Assembly: GCF_000154725.1 (NCBI RefSeq)
Contig: NZ_DS544873.1
Span: forward strand, 3,881,339 to 3,945,338
Source: Kordia algicida OT-1
GTDB taxonomy: Bacteria; Bacteroidota; Bacteroidia; Flavobacteriales; Flavobacteriaceae
DNA: 64,000 bases
Direction of reading: 5' to 3'
Shown here one piece after another: positions 18,188 through 26,124 of the stretch; positions within the stretch are counted from its first letter, which is position 1, and each line of letters opens with the position of its first letter. The notes under the pieces were generated by a model. The model was given only the letters and a program-made list of their open reading frames with translations, made no database searches and was not told the DNA's origin. Both the position numbers and the translations under genes were made by a program.

Positions 18188-19252
18188 ATGATAGCTAAAA
18201 AATCTATCAAGAATCTAATTCTAGCAGTACTTTTCGCATTACCACTATTCGCAACGGCAAGTGGAAGCTCTGAAAAAGGTGAAGAAAAGAAATTTGATGT
18301 AGTAGAAATGATAATGCATCATATTGCTGATTCACACGAATGGCACTTATGGGGAGAAGGTGAAGACGCCATGACTATTCCACTTCCTGTAATATTATAT
18401 ACGGACAATGGTTTGGTGACTTTTTTGTCTAATGAATTTCATCATGACGATACAGGTCATCATATTGTGACGAAAAACGGAATGAATTTCGTTAGAAATC
18501 ACGGAAAAATCTACCAGTTAAATGCAGGAGAAACTTCTGTGAAAATGGAAGATCACCACATTACAAATGGTTCAAAACCATTAGACTTCTCAATTACAAA
18601 AAACGTTGCGTCAATGTTTATATCAATCATTTTGATATTATTGATTTTCACAAGCATTGCACGATCATACAAAAAATCATTAGTTCCAACAGGATTCGCA
18701 GGATTAATGGAGCCGCTTATCATCTTCGTAAGAGATGACATTGCAAAATCATTAATTGACGAGAAAAAGTACATGAAATATGTGCCGTACTTACTAACGT
18801 TGTTCTTCTTTATTTGGGTAAATAACTTACTTGGTTTAGTGCCAACAGGAGCGAACCTTACAGGAAACATTGCAACCACAATGGTATTGGCAGTATTAAC
18901 CTTACTTATTGTAAACTTCAGCGGTAACGCAAACTATTGGAAACACATCTTTTGGATGCCAGGAGTTCCAGTGCCAATGAAAATAATATTAGCACCAATT
19001 GAATTTGTTGGAATCTTTACAAAACCGTTTGCATTAATGATTCGTTTATTTGCAAACATTACCGCTGGTCACATTATCATATTAAGTTTAGTATCATTAA
19101 TATTTATCTTCCAATGGGCAGGAACACCATCTATGCTATTGGCAATCTTTATTATGATCTTAGAATTTGTGGTAGCCTTTGTACAAGCATACATATTTAC
19201 CTTCTTAACAGCGTTATTCATCGGAATGGCTGTGGAAGATGCACATCACTAG
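18188..19252 (+). CDS. atpB: ATP synthase F0 subunit a
   Basis: The 354-residue subunit a carries the proton half-channels. A signal-like start (LILAVLFALPLFATASG) and a His-rich periplasmic extension of about 110 residues precede the membrane core, as is usual in Bacteroidota. The core includes PYLLTLFFFIWVNNLLGLVP and the essential Arg in MIRLFANITAGH; the last spans (FVVAFVQAYIFTFLTALFIGMA) carry the conserved Gln. First gene of the operon after its own promoter; atpE follows 53 bases later. Confidence 0.96.
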   Translation: MIAKKSIKNLILAVLFALPLFATASGSSEKGEEKKFDVVEMIMHHIADSHEWHLWGEGEDAMTIPLPVILYTDNGLVTFLSNEFHHDDTGHHIVTKNGMNFVRNHGKIYQLNAGETSVKMEDHHITNGSKPLDFSITKNVASMFISIILILLIFTSIARSYKKSLVPTGFAGLMEPLIIFVRDDIAKSLIDEKKYMKYVPYLLTLFFFIWVNNLLGLVPTGANLTGNIATTMVLAVLTLLIVNFSGNANYWKHIFWMPGVPVPMKIILAPIEFVGIFTKPFALMIRLFANITAGHIIILSLVSLIFIFQWAGTPSMLLAIFIMILEFVVAFVQAYIFTFLTALFIGMAVEDAHH

Positions 19253-19305
19253 AAAAGAATAAAAGAAACAAAAACATAAAGAATTAATTTTTAAATTTTA
19301 TTATT

Positions 19306-19524
19306 ATGATTGGTAGTATCGCAGCATTAGGAGCCGGACTTGCAGTATTAGGAGTAGGTCTTGGTATCGGAAAAGTTGGTGGACAAGCAATGGAAGCTAT
19401 GGCTAGACAACCAGAAGCAGCAGGTAGAATACAAACAGCAATGATTATTGCAGCTGTATTTATCGAAGGTGCGGGAATGTTTGGTATCGTAGTATCGTTA
19501 CTAGGTCTTAACCCAGCAGCATAA
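19306..19524 (+). CDS. atpE: ATP synthase F0 subunit c
   Basis: This 72-residue hairpin has two membrane helices. Helix 1 has the glycine-rich packing motif (GAGLAVLGVGLGIGKVGG), the cytoplasmic loop contains RQP (34-36), and helix 2 carries the ion-binding carboxylate Glu54 in FIEGAGMFG. The length is normal. Between atpE and atpF, a hairpin with arms ACTCTTGTAGTAC/GTACTACAAGAGT (about 19533-19566) may protect or tune the mRNA for the high c-subunit need. Confidence 0.96.
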   Translation: MIGSIAALGAGLAVLGVGLGIGKVGGQAMEAMARQPEAAGRIQTAMIIAAVFIEGAGMFGIVVSLLGLNPAA

Positions 19525-19532
19525 GCTAACAC

Positions 19533-19566
19533 ACAACTCTTGTAGTACGGTTGGTACTACAAGAGT
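19533..19566 (+). promoter_or_regulatory. mRNA hairpin between atpE and atpF
   Basis: ACTCTTGTAGTAC pairs perfectly with GTACTACAAGAGT across a short GGTTG-type loop, directly after the atpE stop. There is only a short T-run, so partial termination or 3'-end protection of an atpE-rich transcript is more likely than full termination. Confidence 0.6.
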
Positions 19567-19610
19567 TTGTATCATTTTTAAAATTTAAAAAAAGATAAAC
19601 ATACAATACT

Positions 19611-20105
19611 ATGGATTTAATTACACCTGCAATTGGATTGGTATTTTGGGTAACAATAGCTTTCTTAGCATTGGTTATCATCTTAAGAACAGCAGCTTGG
19701 AAGCCAATCTTAGGAGCAGTAAAAGAAAGAGAAGACTCTATCAAAAATGCTTTGGAAGCGGCTGAAAACGCAAAAAAAGAAATGCAAAACTTGCATGCTG
19801 ATAACGAAAAGTTATTAAAAGAAGCAAGAGCTGAAAGAGAAGCTATGTTGAAAGAAGCACGTGAAATCAAAGAAAAAATGATTGCAGATGCTAAAGGAGA
19901 AGCACAAGAGCAAGCAAACAAAATGATTGCACAAGCACAAGAAAGCATTCGAAGTGAAAAACAATCTGCTTTGGCTGAATTGAAAAATCAAGTAGCAAAC
20001 ATTTCTGTAGAAATTGCAGAAAAAGTAGTACGTGAAGAATTAGCAGACAAAGACAAGCAATTATCATTAGTTGATAAAATGCTTGGTGATGTTACATTAA
20101 ACTAA
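19611..20105 (+). CDS. atpF: ATP synthase F0 subunit b
   Basis: The 164-residue stator subunit has one N-terminal membrane span (about 5-27), then a long charged coiled coil (EREDSIKNALEAAENAKKEMQNL and onward to the end) that reaches up the side of F1 to bind subunit delta. It is followed after 10 bases by atpH, the usual partner order. Confidence 0.95.
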   Translation: MDLITPAIGLVFWVTIAFLALVIILRTAAWKPILGAVKEREDSIKNALEAAENAKKEMQNLHADNEKLLKEARAEREAMLKEAREIKEKMIADAKGEAQEQANKMIAQAQESIRSEKQSALAELKNQVANISVEIAEKVVREELADKDKQLSLVDKMLGDVTLN

Positions 20106-20115
20106 TAAAAGCACT

Positions 20116-20652
20116 ATGGCAGGATCTAGAGCAGCAATACGTTATGCAAAGGCAATCTTAGGATTAGCGCAAGAGCAAAATGCAGGAGAAGCTGTAGCGA
20201 AAGATATGGACGGTATCGTAAAAACTGTAGAAAACAGTAAAGACTTACGATTAATGTTAAACAGTCCTATTGTAAAGTCTGAAACTAAAAAAGCAGCTTT
20301 ACTTGAAATCTTTACAGGAATGCATTCTGTATCGGAAGGAGTAATAGATATGTTAATGGCTAACAAGCGAATTGACTTATTAGACAACATAGCTGTTCAA
20401 TATTGCAACTTATTCGATCAATTACAAGGCAAACAAACCGCAGTGGTAACTACGGCAGTACCTTTAACAGATGGACTAAGAAGCAAAGTACTGGCTAAGG
20501 TGAAAGATCTTACGAATAACGAAGTAACAATAGAAAACAAAATCGACGAAAGTATTATCGGTGGATTTATTTTACGTGTGGGCGATTTGCAATACAACGC
20601 AAGCATCGCAAACCAATTAAATACACTAAAACGAACTTTCTCTCAAAATTAA
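20116..20652 (+). CDS. atpH: ATP synthase F1 subunit delta
   Basis: The 178-residue subunit joins the b stator to the crown of F1. The N-terminal helical domain (RAAIRYAKAILGLAQEQ) and the C-terminal part (ENKIDESIIGGFILRVGDLQYNASIANQL, with the family's GGFxLRVGDxxxD-like motif) are clear. It sits 12 bases before atpA. Confidence 0.95.
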   Translation: MAGSRAAIRYAKAILGLAQEQNAGEAVAKDMDGIVKTVENSKDLRLMLNSPIVKSETKKAALLEIFTGMHSVSEGVIDMLMANKRIDLLDNIAVQYCNLFDQLQGKQTAVVTTAVPLTDGLRSKVLAKVKDLTNNEVTIENKIDESIIGGFILRVGDLQYNASIANQLNTLKRTFSQN

Positions 20653-20664
20653 ATACTAAATAAA

Positions 20665-22242
20665 ATGGCAGAAGTTAAAGCTGCTGAGGTATCAGCAATA
20701 TTAAAAAAACAACTATCAGGATTTGAAGCTACAGCTTCTCTTGACGAAGTTGGAACTGTACTACAAGTAGGTGATGGTATCGCTCGTGTTTACGGATTAG
20801 CTAACGCTCAATACGGAGAATTAGTAGAATTTGAAACAGGAATGGAAGGTATCGTATTGAACCTTGAAGAAGACAATGTTGGTGTGGTATTATTAGGACC
20901 TTCTAAAGAAGTAAAAGAAGGAGCTACTGTAAAACGTACACAACGTATTGCTTCTATCAAGGTAGGAGAAGAAATGGTAGGACGTGTAGTTGATACGTTA
21001 GGAAACCCAATTGATGGAAAAGGACCAATAGGAGGCGATCTTTATGAAATGCCTTTAGAGCGTAAAGCACCTGGAGTAATCTTCCGTCAGCCAGTAAACG
21101 AACCATTACAAACAGGAATCAAATCTATTGATGCAATGATTCCAGTGGGTAGAGGACAACGTGAGTTGGTAATTGGTGACCGTCAAACAGGAAAAACCAC
21201 CGTATGTTTAGATACAATTCTTAACCAAAAAGAATTTTATGATGCTGGTGAGCCTGTATTTTGTATCTATGTAGCTATTGGACAAAAAGCGTCTACAGTT
21301 GCAGCGATCGCAAAAACATTAGAAGAAAGAGGAGCATTAGCTTATACAGTAATTGTAGCGGCTAACGCATCAGATCCTGCGCCAATGCAGGTATACGCAC
21401 CATTCGCTGGAGCAGCAATTGGAGAATATTTCCGTGATACAGGTCGTCCTGCATTAATCGTGTATGATGATTTATCAAAACAAGCAGTTGCTTACCGTGA
21501 AGTTTCATTATTATTACGTCGTCCACCAGGACGTGAGGCGTATCCAGGTGACGTTTTCTACCTTCACTCTCGTTTATTAGAGCGTGCGGCGAAAGTAATT
21601 GCAGATGATGATATCGCAAAAGATATGAACGACTTACCAGATTCATTAAAGTCAATCGTAAAAGGTGGTGGATCATTAACAGCATTACCAATCATTGAAA
21701 CACAAGCAGGAGATGTATCTGCCTACATTCCAACAAACGTAATTTCGATTACAGATGGACAGATCTTCTTAGATGGTGATTTATTTAACTCTGGTGTACG
21801 TCCAGCAATTAACGTAGGTATTTCGGTATCACGTGTAGGAGGTTCGGCTCAGATTAAATCAATGAAAAAAGTTGCAGGTACGTTAAAGCTTGACCAAGCG
21901 CAGTTCCGTGAATTAGAAGCATTCGCAAAATTTGGTTCTGACTTAGATGCAGTTACATTAAACGTAATTAACAAAGGTAAGCGTAACGTTGAGATCTTAA
22001 AGCAAGCACAAAATGATCCATATACAGTAGAAGATCAGGTTGCTATCATTTATGCTGGATCTAAAAACTTACTAAAAGACGTTCCTGTTGATAAAGTAAA
22101 AGAATTTGAAAGAGATTTCTTAGAATTCTTAAACGCTAAGCACAGAGGTGTTTTAGATACTTTAAAAGCTGGAAAACTAACAGACGAAGTTACAGACACA
22201 TTAACACAGGTTTGTAAAGAAATGTCTGCGAAATATAACTAA
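20665..22242 (+). CDS. atpA: ATP synthase F1 subunit alpha
   Basis: This 525-residue subunit has the beta-barrel start ([17 protein letters not shown]), the P-loop GDRQTGKT from about residue 171, and [25 protein letters not shown] with the arginine-rich region that completes the catalytic site on beta. The nucleotide site on alpha is non-catalytic. Its stop codon runs directly into an AT-rich palindrome cluster that precedes an inserted four-helix-bundle gene instead of atpG. Confidence 0.97.
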   Translation: MAEVKAAEVSAILKKQLSGFEATASLDEVGTVLQVGDGIARVYGLANAQYGELVEFETGMEGIVLNLEEDNVGVVLLGPSKEVKEGATVKRTQRIASIKVGEEMVGRVVDTLGNPIDGKGPIGGDLYEMPLERKAPGVIFRQPVNEPLQTGIKSIDAMIPVGRGQRELVIGDRQTGKTTVCLDTILNQKEFYDAGEPVFCIYVAIGQKASTVAAIAKTLEERGALAYTVIVAANASDPAPMQVYAPFAGAAIGEYFRDTGRPALIVYDDLSKQAVAYREVSLLLRRPPGREAYPGDVFYLHSRLLERAAKVIADDDIAKDMNDLPDSLKSIVKGGGSLTALPIIETQAGDVSAYIPTNVISITDGQIFLDGDLFNSGVRPAINVGISVSRVGGSAQIKSMKKVAGTLKLDQAQFRELEAFAKFGSDLDAVTLNVINKGKRNVEILKQAQNDPYTVEDQVAIIYAGSKNLLKDVPVDKVKEFERDFLEFLNAKHRGVLDTLKAGKLTDEVTDTLTQVCKEMSAKYN

Positions 22243-22271
22243 TTCTGAATTAGGAATTCTAAATTCAGAAT
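22242..22271. repeat. Inverted repeat upstream of the inserted four-helix-bundle gene
   Basis: ATTCTGAATT (22242-22251) and AATTCAGAAT (22262-22271) form a hairpin directly after atpA. ATTCTGAATT recurs at 22627-22636 just after the inserted gene, so the insert is bracketed by the same 10-mer. Confidence 0.6.
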
Positions 22272-22278
22272 TTAGACT

Positions 22279-22620
22279 ATGGCTTACAAAGAAAAAAACA
22301 ATGTTGTTGTCGACAAGAGTTTTTATTTTGGCTGCGATATTGTTAATTTCTGTAAAGAGTTAAAACAAAACCATGACTTTGAAATTGCACGTCAACTAAT
22401 AAGAAGTGGTACAAGTATAGGTGCAAACATAAGAGAATCACAACGAGGTGTAAGTACTAAAGATTTTAAAAATAAATTAGGAATTGCACTTAAAGAAGCT
22501 GATGAAACGCTATACTGGTTAGATATTATTGAAGAAACCACAATGGAAGTTCCCAATAATTTGAAAGCCAAATGTGAAGAACTTATAAAGCTTTTAGTTA
22601 CAATAATTAAAAATTCATAA
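22279..22620 (+). CDS. Four-helix-bundle protein (S23/IVP family) inserted between atpA and atpG
   Basis: This 113-residue all-helical protein has the family core LIRSGTSIGANIRESQRG, then KNKLGIALKEADETLYWLD. The family takes its name from proteins encoded in intervening sequences of 23S rRNA genes; many free-standing copies exist with unknown function, some with diversity-generating elements. Here it breaks the near-universal atpA-atpG junction, bracketed by ATTCTGAATT repeats, and is probably co-transcribed. A relative lies at 60211 in another operon. The short flanks (36 and 31 bases) argue against a separate promoter. Confidence 0.9.
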   Translation: MAYKEKNNVVVDKSFYFGCDIVNFCKELKQNHDFEIARQLIRSGTSIGANIRESQRGVSTKDFKNKLGIALKEADETLYWLDIIEETTMEVPNNLKAKCEELIKLLVTIIKNS

Positions 22621-22651
22621 TTAAGAATTCTGAATTCATAATTACAAACAA

Positions 22652-23512
22652 ATGGCAAACTTAAAAGAAATACGTAATAGAATTAGTTCTGTAAAATCAA
22701 CAATGCAGATTACAAGCGCTATGAAAATGGTGTCGGCTGCAAAGTTGAAAAAAGCACAAGACGCGATCACTGCGATGCGTCCGTATGCAAACAAACTTAC
22801 AGAATTATTACAAAGCTTAAGTGCTACATTAGATGCAGATAGCGGAAGTAAATTTGCAGATCAACGTGAAGTAAATAAAGTATTAATTGTAGCTATTACA
22901 TCTAACAGAGGATTGTGTGGAGCGTTTAACTCTAACATTATCAAACAAGCAAACAACCTAATCAACAACGTATACGCTGGAAAGCAAGTTGATGTGTTGT
23001 CTATTGGTAAAAAAGGAAATGACATCTTATCAAAAACAAATACGATTCTTGAAAATCGTAGTGATGTTTTTGACGCATTGACTTTTGATAATGTAGCAGA
23101 AATTGCGCAAAAATTAATGGATTTATTTGAAGATGGATCATACGATAAAATCGAGATCGTTTACAACAAATTCAAAAATGCAGCGACACAAATTATCATG
23201 ACAGAGCAATTTTTACCAATTGTTCCTATCGAATCAAGTGAAAACGTTCAATTAGATTATATTTTTGAGCCATCAAAAGAAGAAATCGTTGAAGGATTGA
23301 TTCCAAAGTCATTAAAAACACAATTATTCAAAGCTATCAGAGACTCTTTTGCAAGTGAGCACGGAGCGCGTATGACAGCAATGCACAAAGCAACCGACAA
23401 CGCAGCAGAATTGAGAGACTCATTAACATTGACATACAACAAAGCACGTCAAGCAGCCATTACAAACGAAATCTTAGAAATCGTTGGTGGAGCGGAAGCG
23501 TTAAACAATTAA
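22652..23512 (+). CDS. atpG: ATP synthase F1 subunit gamma
   Basis: The 286-residue rotor shaft starts MANLKEIRNRISSVKSTMQITSAMKMVSAAKLKKAQ, the conserved N-terminal helix, and ends in the C-terminal helix (SEHGARMTAMHKATDNAAELRDSLTLTYNKARQAAIT). The Rossmann-like middle (ITSNRGLCGAFN) is intact. It ends the operon; atpD and atpC are not downstream, as is normal in Bacteroidota, where they form a separate pair. Confidence 0.96.
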   Translation: MANLKEIRNRISSVKSTMQITSAMKMVSAAKLKKAQDAITAMRPYANKLTELLQSLSATLDADSGSKFADQREVNKVLIVAITSNRGLCGAFNSNIIKQANNLINNVYAGKQVDVLSIGKKGNDILSKTNTILENRSDVFDALTFDNVAEIAQKLMDLFEDGSYDKIEIVYNKFKNAATQIIMTEQFLPIVPIESSENVQLDYIFEPSKEEIVEGLIPKSLKTQLFKAIRDSFASEHGARMTAMHKATDNAAELRDSLTLTYNKARQAAITNEILEIVGGAEALNN

Positions 23513-23520
23513 ATAAAGGC

Positions 23521-23546
23521 GTACACTGAGCGGAGTCGAAGTGTAC
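23521..23546 (+). repeat. Palindromic intergenic repeat, copy 3
   Basis: GTACACTGAGCGGAGTCGAA followed by GTGTAC has perfect GTACACT/AGTGTAC-type arms. It is the cleanest copy of the family and lies right after atpG. Confidence 0.75.
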
Positions 23547-23563
23547 TCTCATTATAGCATTAA

Positions 23564-23591
23564 AAACCTCATGGAAACGTGAGGTTTTTTG
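23564..23591 (+). terminator. Terminator of the ATP synthase operon
   Basis: AAACCTCA-tggaaacg-TGAGGTTT followed by TTTTG gives a stable hairpin with a T-tail, 52 bases after atpG. Confidence 0.8.
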
Positions 23592-23660
23592 TTTATCAAC
23601 AATTTTGTCATTCCTGTAGAGGCAGGTATCTACTATCACGAATTACTTACTCTTATGCAG

Positions 23661-23679
23661 AACTGAATTAAGTTCAGTT
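23661..23679. repeat. Hairpin AACTGAA...TTCAGTT in the atpG-hydrolase gap
   Basis: AACTGAA-ttaag-TTCAGTT repeats the inner hairpin of the element at 13538-13558 (AACTGAA-ctcga-TTCAGTT). With repeat copies 3 and 4 and the terminator it accounts for most of the 311-base gap 23513-23823, in which I see no gene. Confidence 0.5.
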
Positions 23680-23751
23680 TGATGATAGGTTACACGAAAA
23701 TTCTGTTCATAAATATTAAGTCAAAAAACAAAGCGATCTGAAAAAAAAGTT

Positions 23752-23789
23752 CACACTGAGCTTGTCGAAGTGTAACATTTTCAAAAAAC
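23752..23789 (+). repeat. Palindromic intergenic repeat, copy 4
   Basis: CACACTGAGCTTGTCGAAGT then GTAACATTTTCAAAAAAC. The second half is identical to copy 1 (11201-11218), so the unit is longer than the palindrome alone. Confidence 0.7.
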
Positions 23790-23823
23790 TGCATCTAAAG
23801 GGAAAATCAAAAACACAAACAGT

Positions 23824-24672
23824 ATGCAAACCTTTAGAAAACTCCTCATTGCAAGTTGTCTATTCATTACATTTTCAACAATCGCACAAGAAAAATCATT
23901 TCAAGTTAAAATCATTGGAAAAGGAAATCCGATACTACTATTTCCAGGATTCAGTTGTACAGGCGATGTTTGGAACGAAACTGTAAAAGAACTCTCCAAA
24001 ACCCACGAATGTCATATTTTTACCTTTGCGGGATTTGGGAATGTTCCAGCGATTGAAACTCCTTGGTTAACCACCATCAAAAACGATCTAGAAAATTACG
24101 TAACTCGTAAAAAACTAAAAAAACCTACCATTATCGGACACAGTATGGGTGGATCATTAGCACTCTGGTTAGCTTCCGAAAATCCAAACACGTACAAAGA
24201 ACTCATCATTGTAGATGGCTTGCCAAGTATTGGTGCATTGATGATTCCAGATTTCTCTCCAGACAAAGTAAGTTACGACAATCCGTTTGCAAAACAACAA
24301 CTAGAAATGGACGAAACTGCCTTCAAACAAATGGCTACTCAAATGGCAGCAGGAATGACAAAAAACGAAGAAAAACAACCGCAAATCGTTTCATGGATGC
24401 TTCAAGCCGATCGAAAAACCTATGTATATGGTTATATTGATTTAATGAAACTAGACTTGCGAGAAAGTATCAAAAACATCAAAATTCCAGTGACAATTAT
24501 GGCGGCAGTTAGTTTCTATCCAAAACCACAAGTAGAAAAACTCTATACAGAACAATATCAAAAACTAGACAAGAAAAAAATCATATACGTTGATAACTCA
24601 GCACACTTTATTATGTTTGACAAAACAGATTGGTTCGTAAAGGAAGTTCGAAAGCTAGTCGTTAAAAGGTAA
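23824..24672 (+). CDS. Secreted alpha/beta hydrolase
   Basis: The 282-residue protein has a signal peptide (1-20, ending STIAQ) and an alpha/beta-hydrolase fold. The segments are ILLFPGFSCTGDVWNETV (oxyanion region), the nucleophile elbow GHSMGGSLALWLA with its serine, and a late His in VDNSAHFIMFDKTDWF. An acid residue is expected in the IPVTIMAAVSFYP region, but I cannot place it with certainty. The substrate is unknown. It stands alone between repeat-rich gaps. Confidence 0.85.
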   Translation: MQTFRKLLIASCLFITFSTIAQEKSFQVKIIGKGNPILLFPGFSCTGDVWNETVKELSKTHECHIFTFAGFGNVPAIETPWLTTIKNDLENYVTRKKLKKPTIIGHSMGGSLALWLASENPNTYKELIIVDGLPSIGALMIPDFSPDKVSYDNPFAKQQLEMDETAFKQMATQMAAGMTKNEEKQPQIVSWMLQADRKTYVYGYIDLMKLDLRESIKNIKIPVTIMAAVSFYPKPQVEKLYTEQYQKLDKKKIIYVDNSAHFIMFDKTDWFVKEVRKLVVKR

Positions 24673-24810
24673 TTAGTTTTTAGTTTTCGGTTGTCAGTTC
24701 ACTAATATAAAACGTGGAATAGATAAACTAAGTTATGAGTTTTGAATGAAAAGTAAACAAACACCTTAGAGTAAGCAGAACAAATAACAAACAACGAATA
24801 ACCGAAAAGT

Positions 24811-24932
24811 TAAGAGTTATGAGTAAAAAAGCCAAACAAGCTAAAAAATTAGTGCCAATTCAAAACACAAGAAGATCAAACAAAACAATTCGTGAATTCG
24901 TGGTAAAAACACCTTCGAGTCAGTAAAAACAA
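24811..24932 (+). repeat. Leader repeat family, copy before the ECF sigma gene
   Basis: Contains gttaagagttatgag, gccaaacaagctaaaa, gtgccaattcaaaacac and the 19-mer AACAATTCGTGAATTCGTG (24884-24902). The same order recurs at 28301-28582 and 29634-29770. The 262-base gap 24673-24934 otherwise holds only AT-rich sequence. Confidence 0.75.
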
Positions 24933-24934
24933 AA

Positions 24935-25414
24935 ATGTCAAAACAATTCACAAAAATATACAAAGAACACTACGAAAAAGTTCATCGTTTATGTCTCGGA
25001 TATGTAAATGGCGATCAGGCGTTGGCAAAAGATTTGTCGCAAGATGTTTTCATAAAAGTGTGGGAACATTTAGACGAATTTCAACACAAATCGAGTATTG
25101 GAACTTGGATTTACAGAATCACTGTCAATGTCTGTTTGCTATTCATCCGAAAAAATAAAAAGAAGAAAAAAGTAGATTTCGTAGAAATAAAAGAAGAAGT
25201 CCAAGAAGAACATGACAATCAAAATCGCATGCAACAAATGTACGCGTGCATACATAAGCTCAAAGAAACAGAGCGAATCATTATTCTATTAGTTTTAGAA
25301 GGTTTACCGCAAAAAGAGATTGCGGAAATCACAGGGCACTCACACCAAAACATTCGTGTGATGGTATACAGAATCAAAGAAAAACTCACAAAATGCGTAT
25401 CCAATGGAATTTAA
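24935..25414 (+). CDS. ECF-type RNA polymerase sigma factor
   Basis: This 159-residue sigma-70 family factor has region 2 (LCLGYVNGDQALAKDLSQDVFIKVWEHLDEF, then IGTWIYRITVNVCLLFIRK) and region 4 (CIHKLKETERIIILLVLEGLPQKEIAEITGHSHQNIRVMVYRIKEKL), joined by a Lys-rich linker. It overlaps the next membrane-protein gene by 11 bases, the usual sign of a sigma/anti-sigma pair. Targets unknown. Confidence 0.92.
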   Translation: MSKQFTKIYKEHYEKVHRLCLGYVNGDQALAKDLSQDVFIKVWEHLDEFQHKSSIGTWIYRITVNVCLLFIRKNKKKKKVDFVEIKEEVQEEHDNQNRMQQMYACIHKLKETERIIILLVLEGLPQKEIAEITGHSHQNIRVMVYRIKEKLTKCVSNGI

Positions 25415-25955
25415 AGACATACAAAACATATGGCAACAACAATCGGGAGAAACCACACTTCCTGATTTTGAACCAGCGAAGCAAAACTTAAGACAACTTC
25501 GTAAAAAACAACAAATCTCAAAAATTATATTAGCCATTACAGGAATTGTGCTCATTGCATTCTTTTTCTACATTTCGGCATACAAATACAGCGGACCATT
25601 ATTAGGAATGTCATTGCTCATCGGAGTTGTCTTGGTGAGAGTCTATATCGAAATAAAAAGTCAGCAGCAGCTAAAAAAAATAAGTGTCTTACTTTCGTTA
25701 GAAGATTTCAAAGCGCAACTCATCAATTACTATCAAAAGCGAAAAAACCTAGCGTTTAGAACCATTCCAATCTTGTTGATAATTTACAACATAGGAATTC
25801 TAATTATGATGTATTATTTCTATCAATACCTTTCAAGAGGATTTTTCTATTACATTGTCATCTCGTATCTCGTATCGTTTGCAGTATTATTCTATTTCAT
25901 CCGAAAACAAGTATTAAACGAACTTTCAATCTTAAAAAACCTTCAGGAATCTTAG
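25404..25955 (+). CDS. Membrane protein, putative anti-sigma partner
   Basis: The 183-residue product starts MEFKDIQNIWQQQSG, a soluble N-terminal segment of about 35 residues suited to bind the sigma factor, then two paired hydrophobic regions (about 37-75 and 115-170, four spans). It is translationally coupled to the sigma gene by an 11-base overlap. Similar small proteins follow ECF sigma genes in flavobacteria. No zinc motif of classic anti-sigma factors is present, so the function is inferred from position. Confidence 0.65.
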   Translation: MEFKDIQNIWQQQSGETTLPDFEPAKQNLRQLRKKQQISKIILAITGIVLIAFFFYISAYKYSGPLLGMSLLIGVVLVRVYIEIKSQQQLKKISVLLSLEDFKAQLINYYQKRKNLAFRTIPILLIIYNIGILIMMYYFYQYLSRGFFYYIVISYLVSFAVLFYFIRKQVLNELSILKNLQES

Positions 25956-26124
25956 AAATACTGAATTTTAAACAGATTAAAAGTTATGAGTTGTGAGTAA
26001 AAAGTATACAAGATATATTTGAGTACGTAAAACAAACAAATAAATCCACAAAAAATACATACAAAAAATCATTTTGGGAAAGCCCTCAGAAATCAATACT
26101 TTTAAGGCTTAAACAAAACATTCC

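Noticed and set aside
23513-23823. Absence of atpD and atpC taken as loss of ATP synthase subunits
   Set aside because: Bacteroidota usually keep atpD-atpC in a separate operon, so their absence here is normal.
24820-24927. 35-codon basic ORF (MSKKAKQAKKLVPIQNTRRS...) before the sigma gene
   Set aside because: It lies inside the leader repeat, and the frame is broken by stops in all the other copies.
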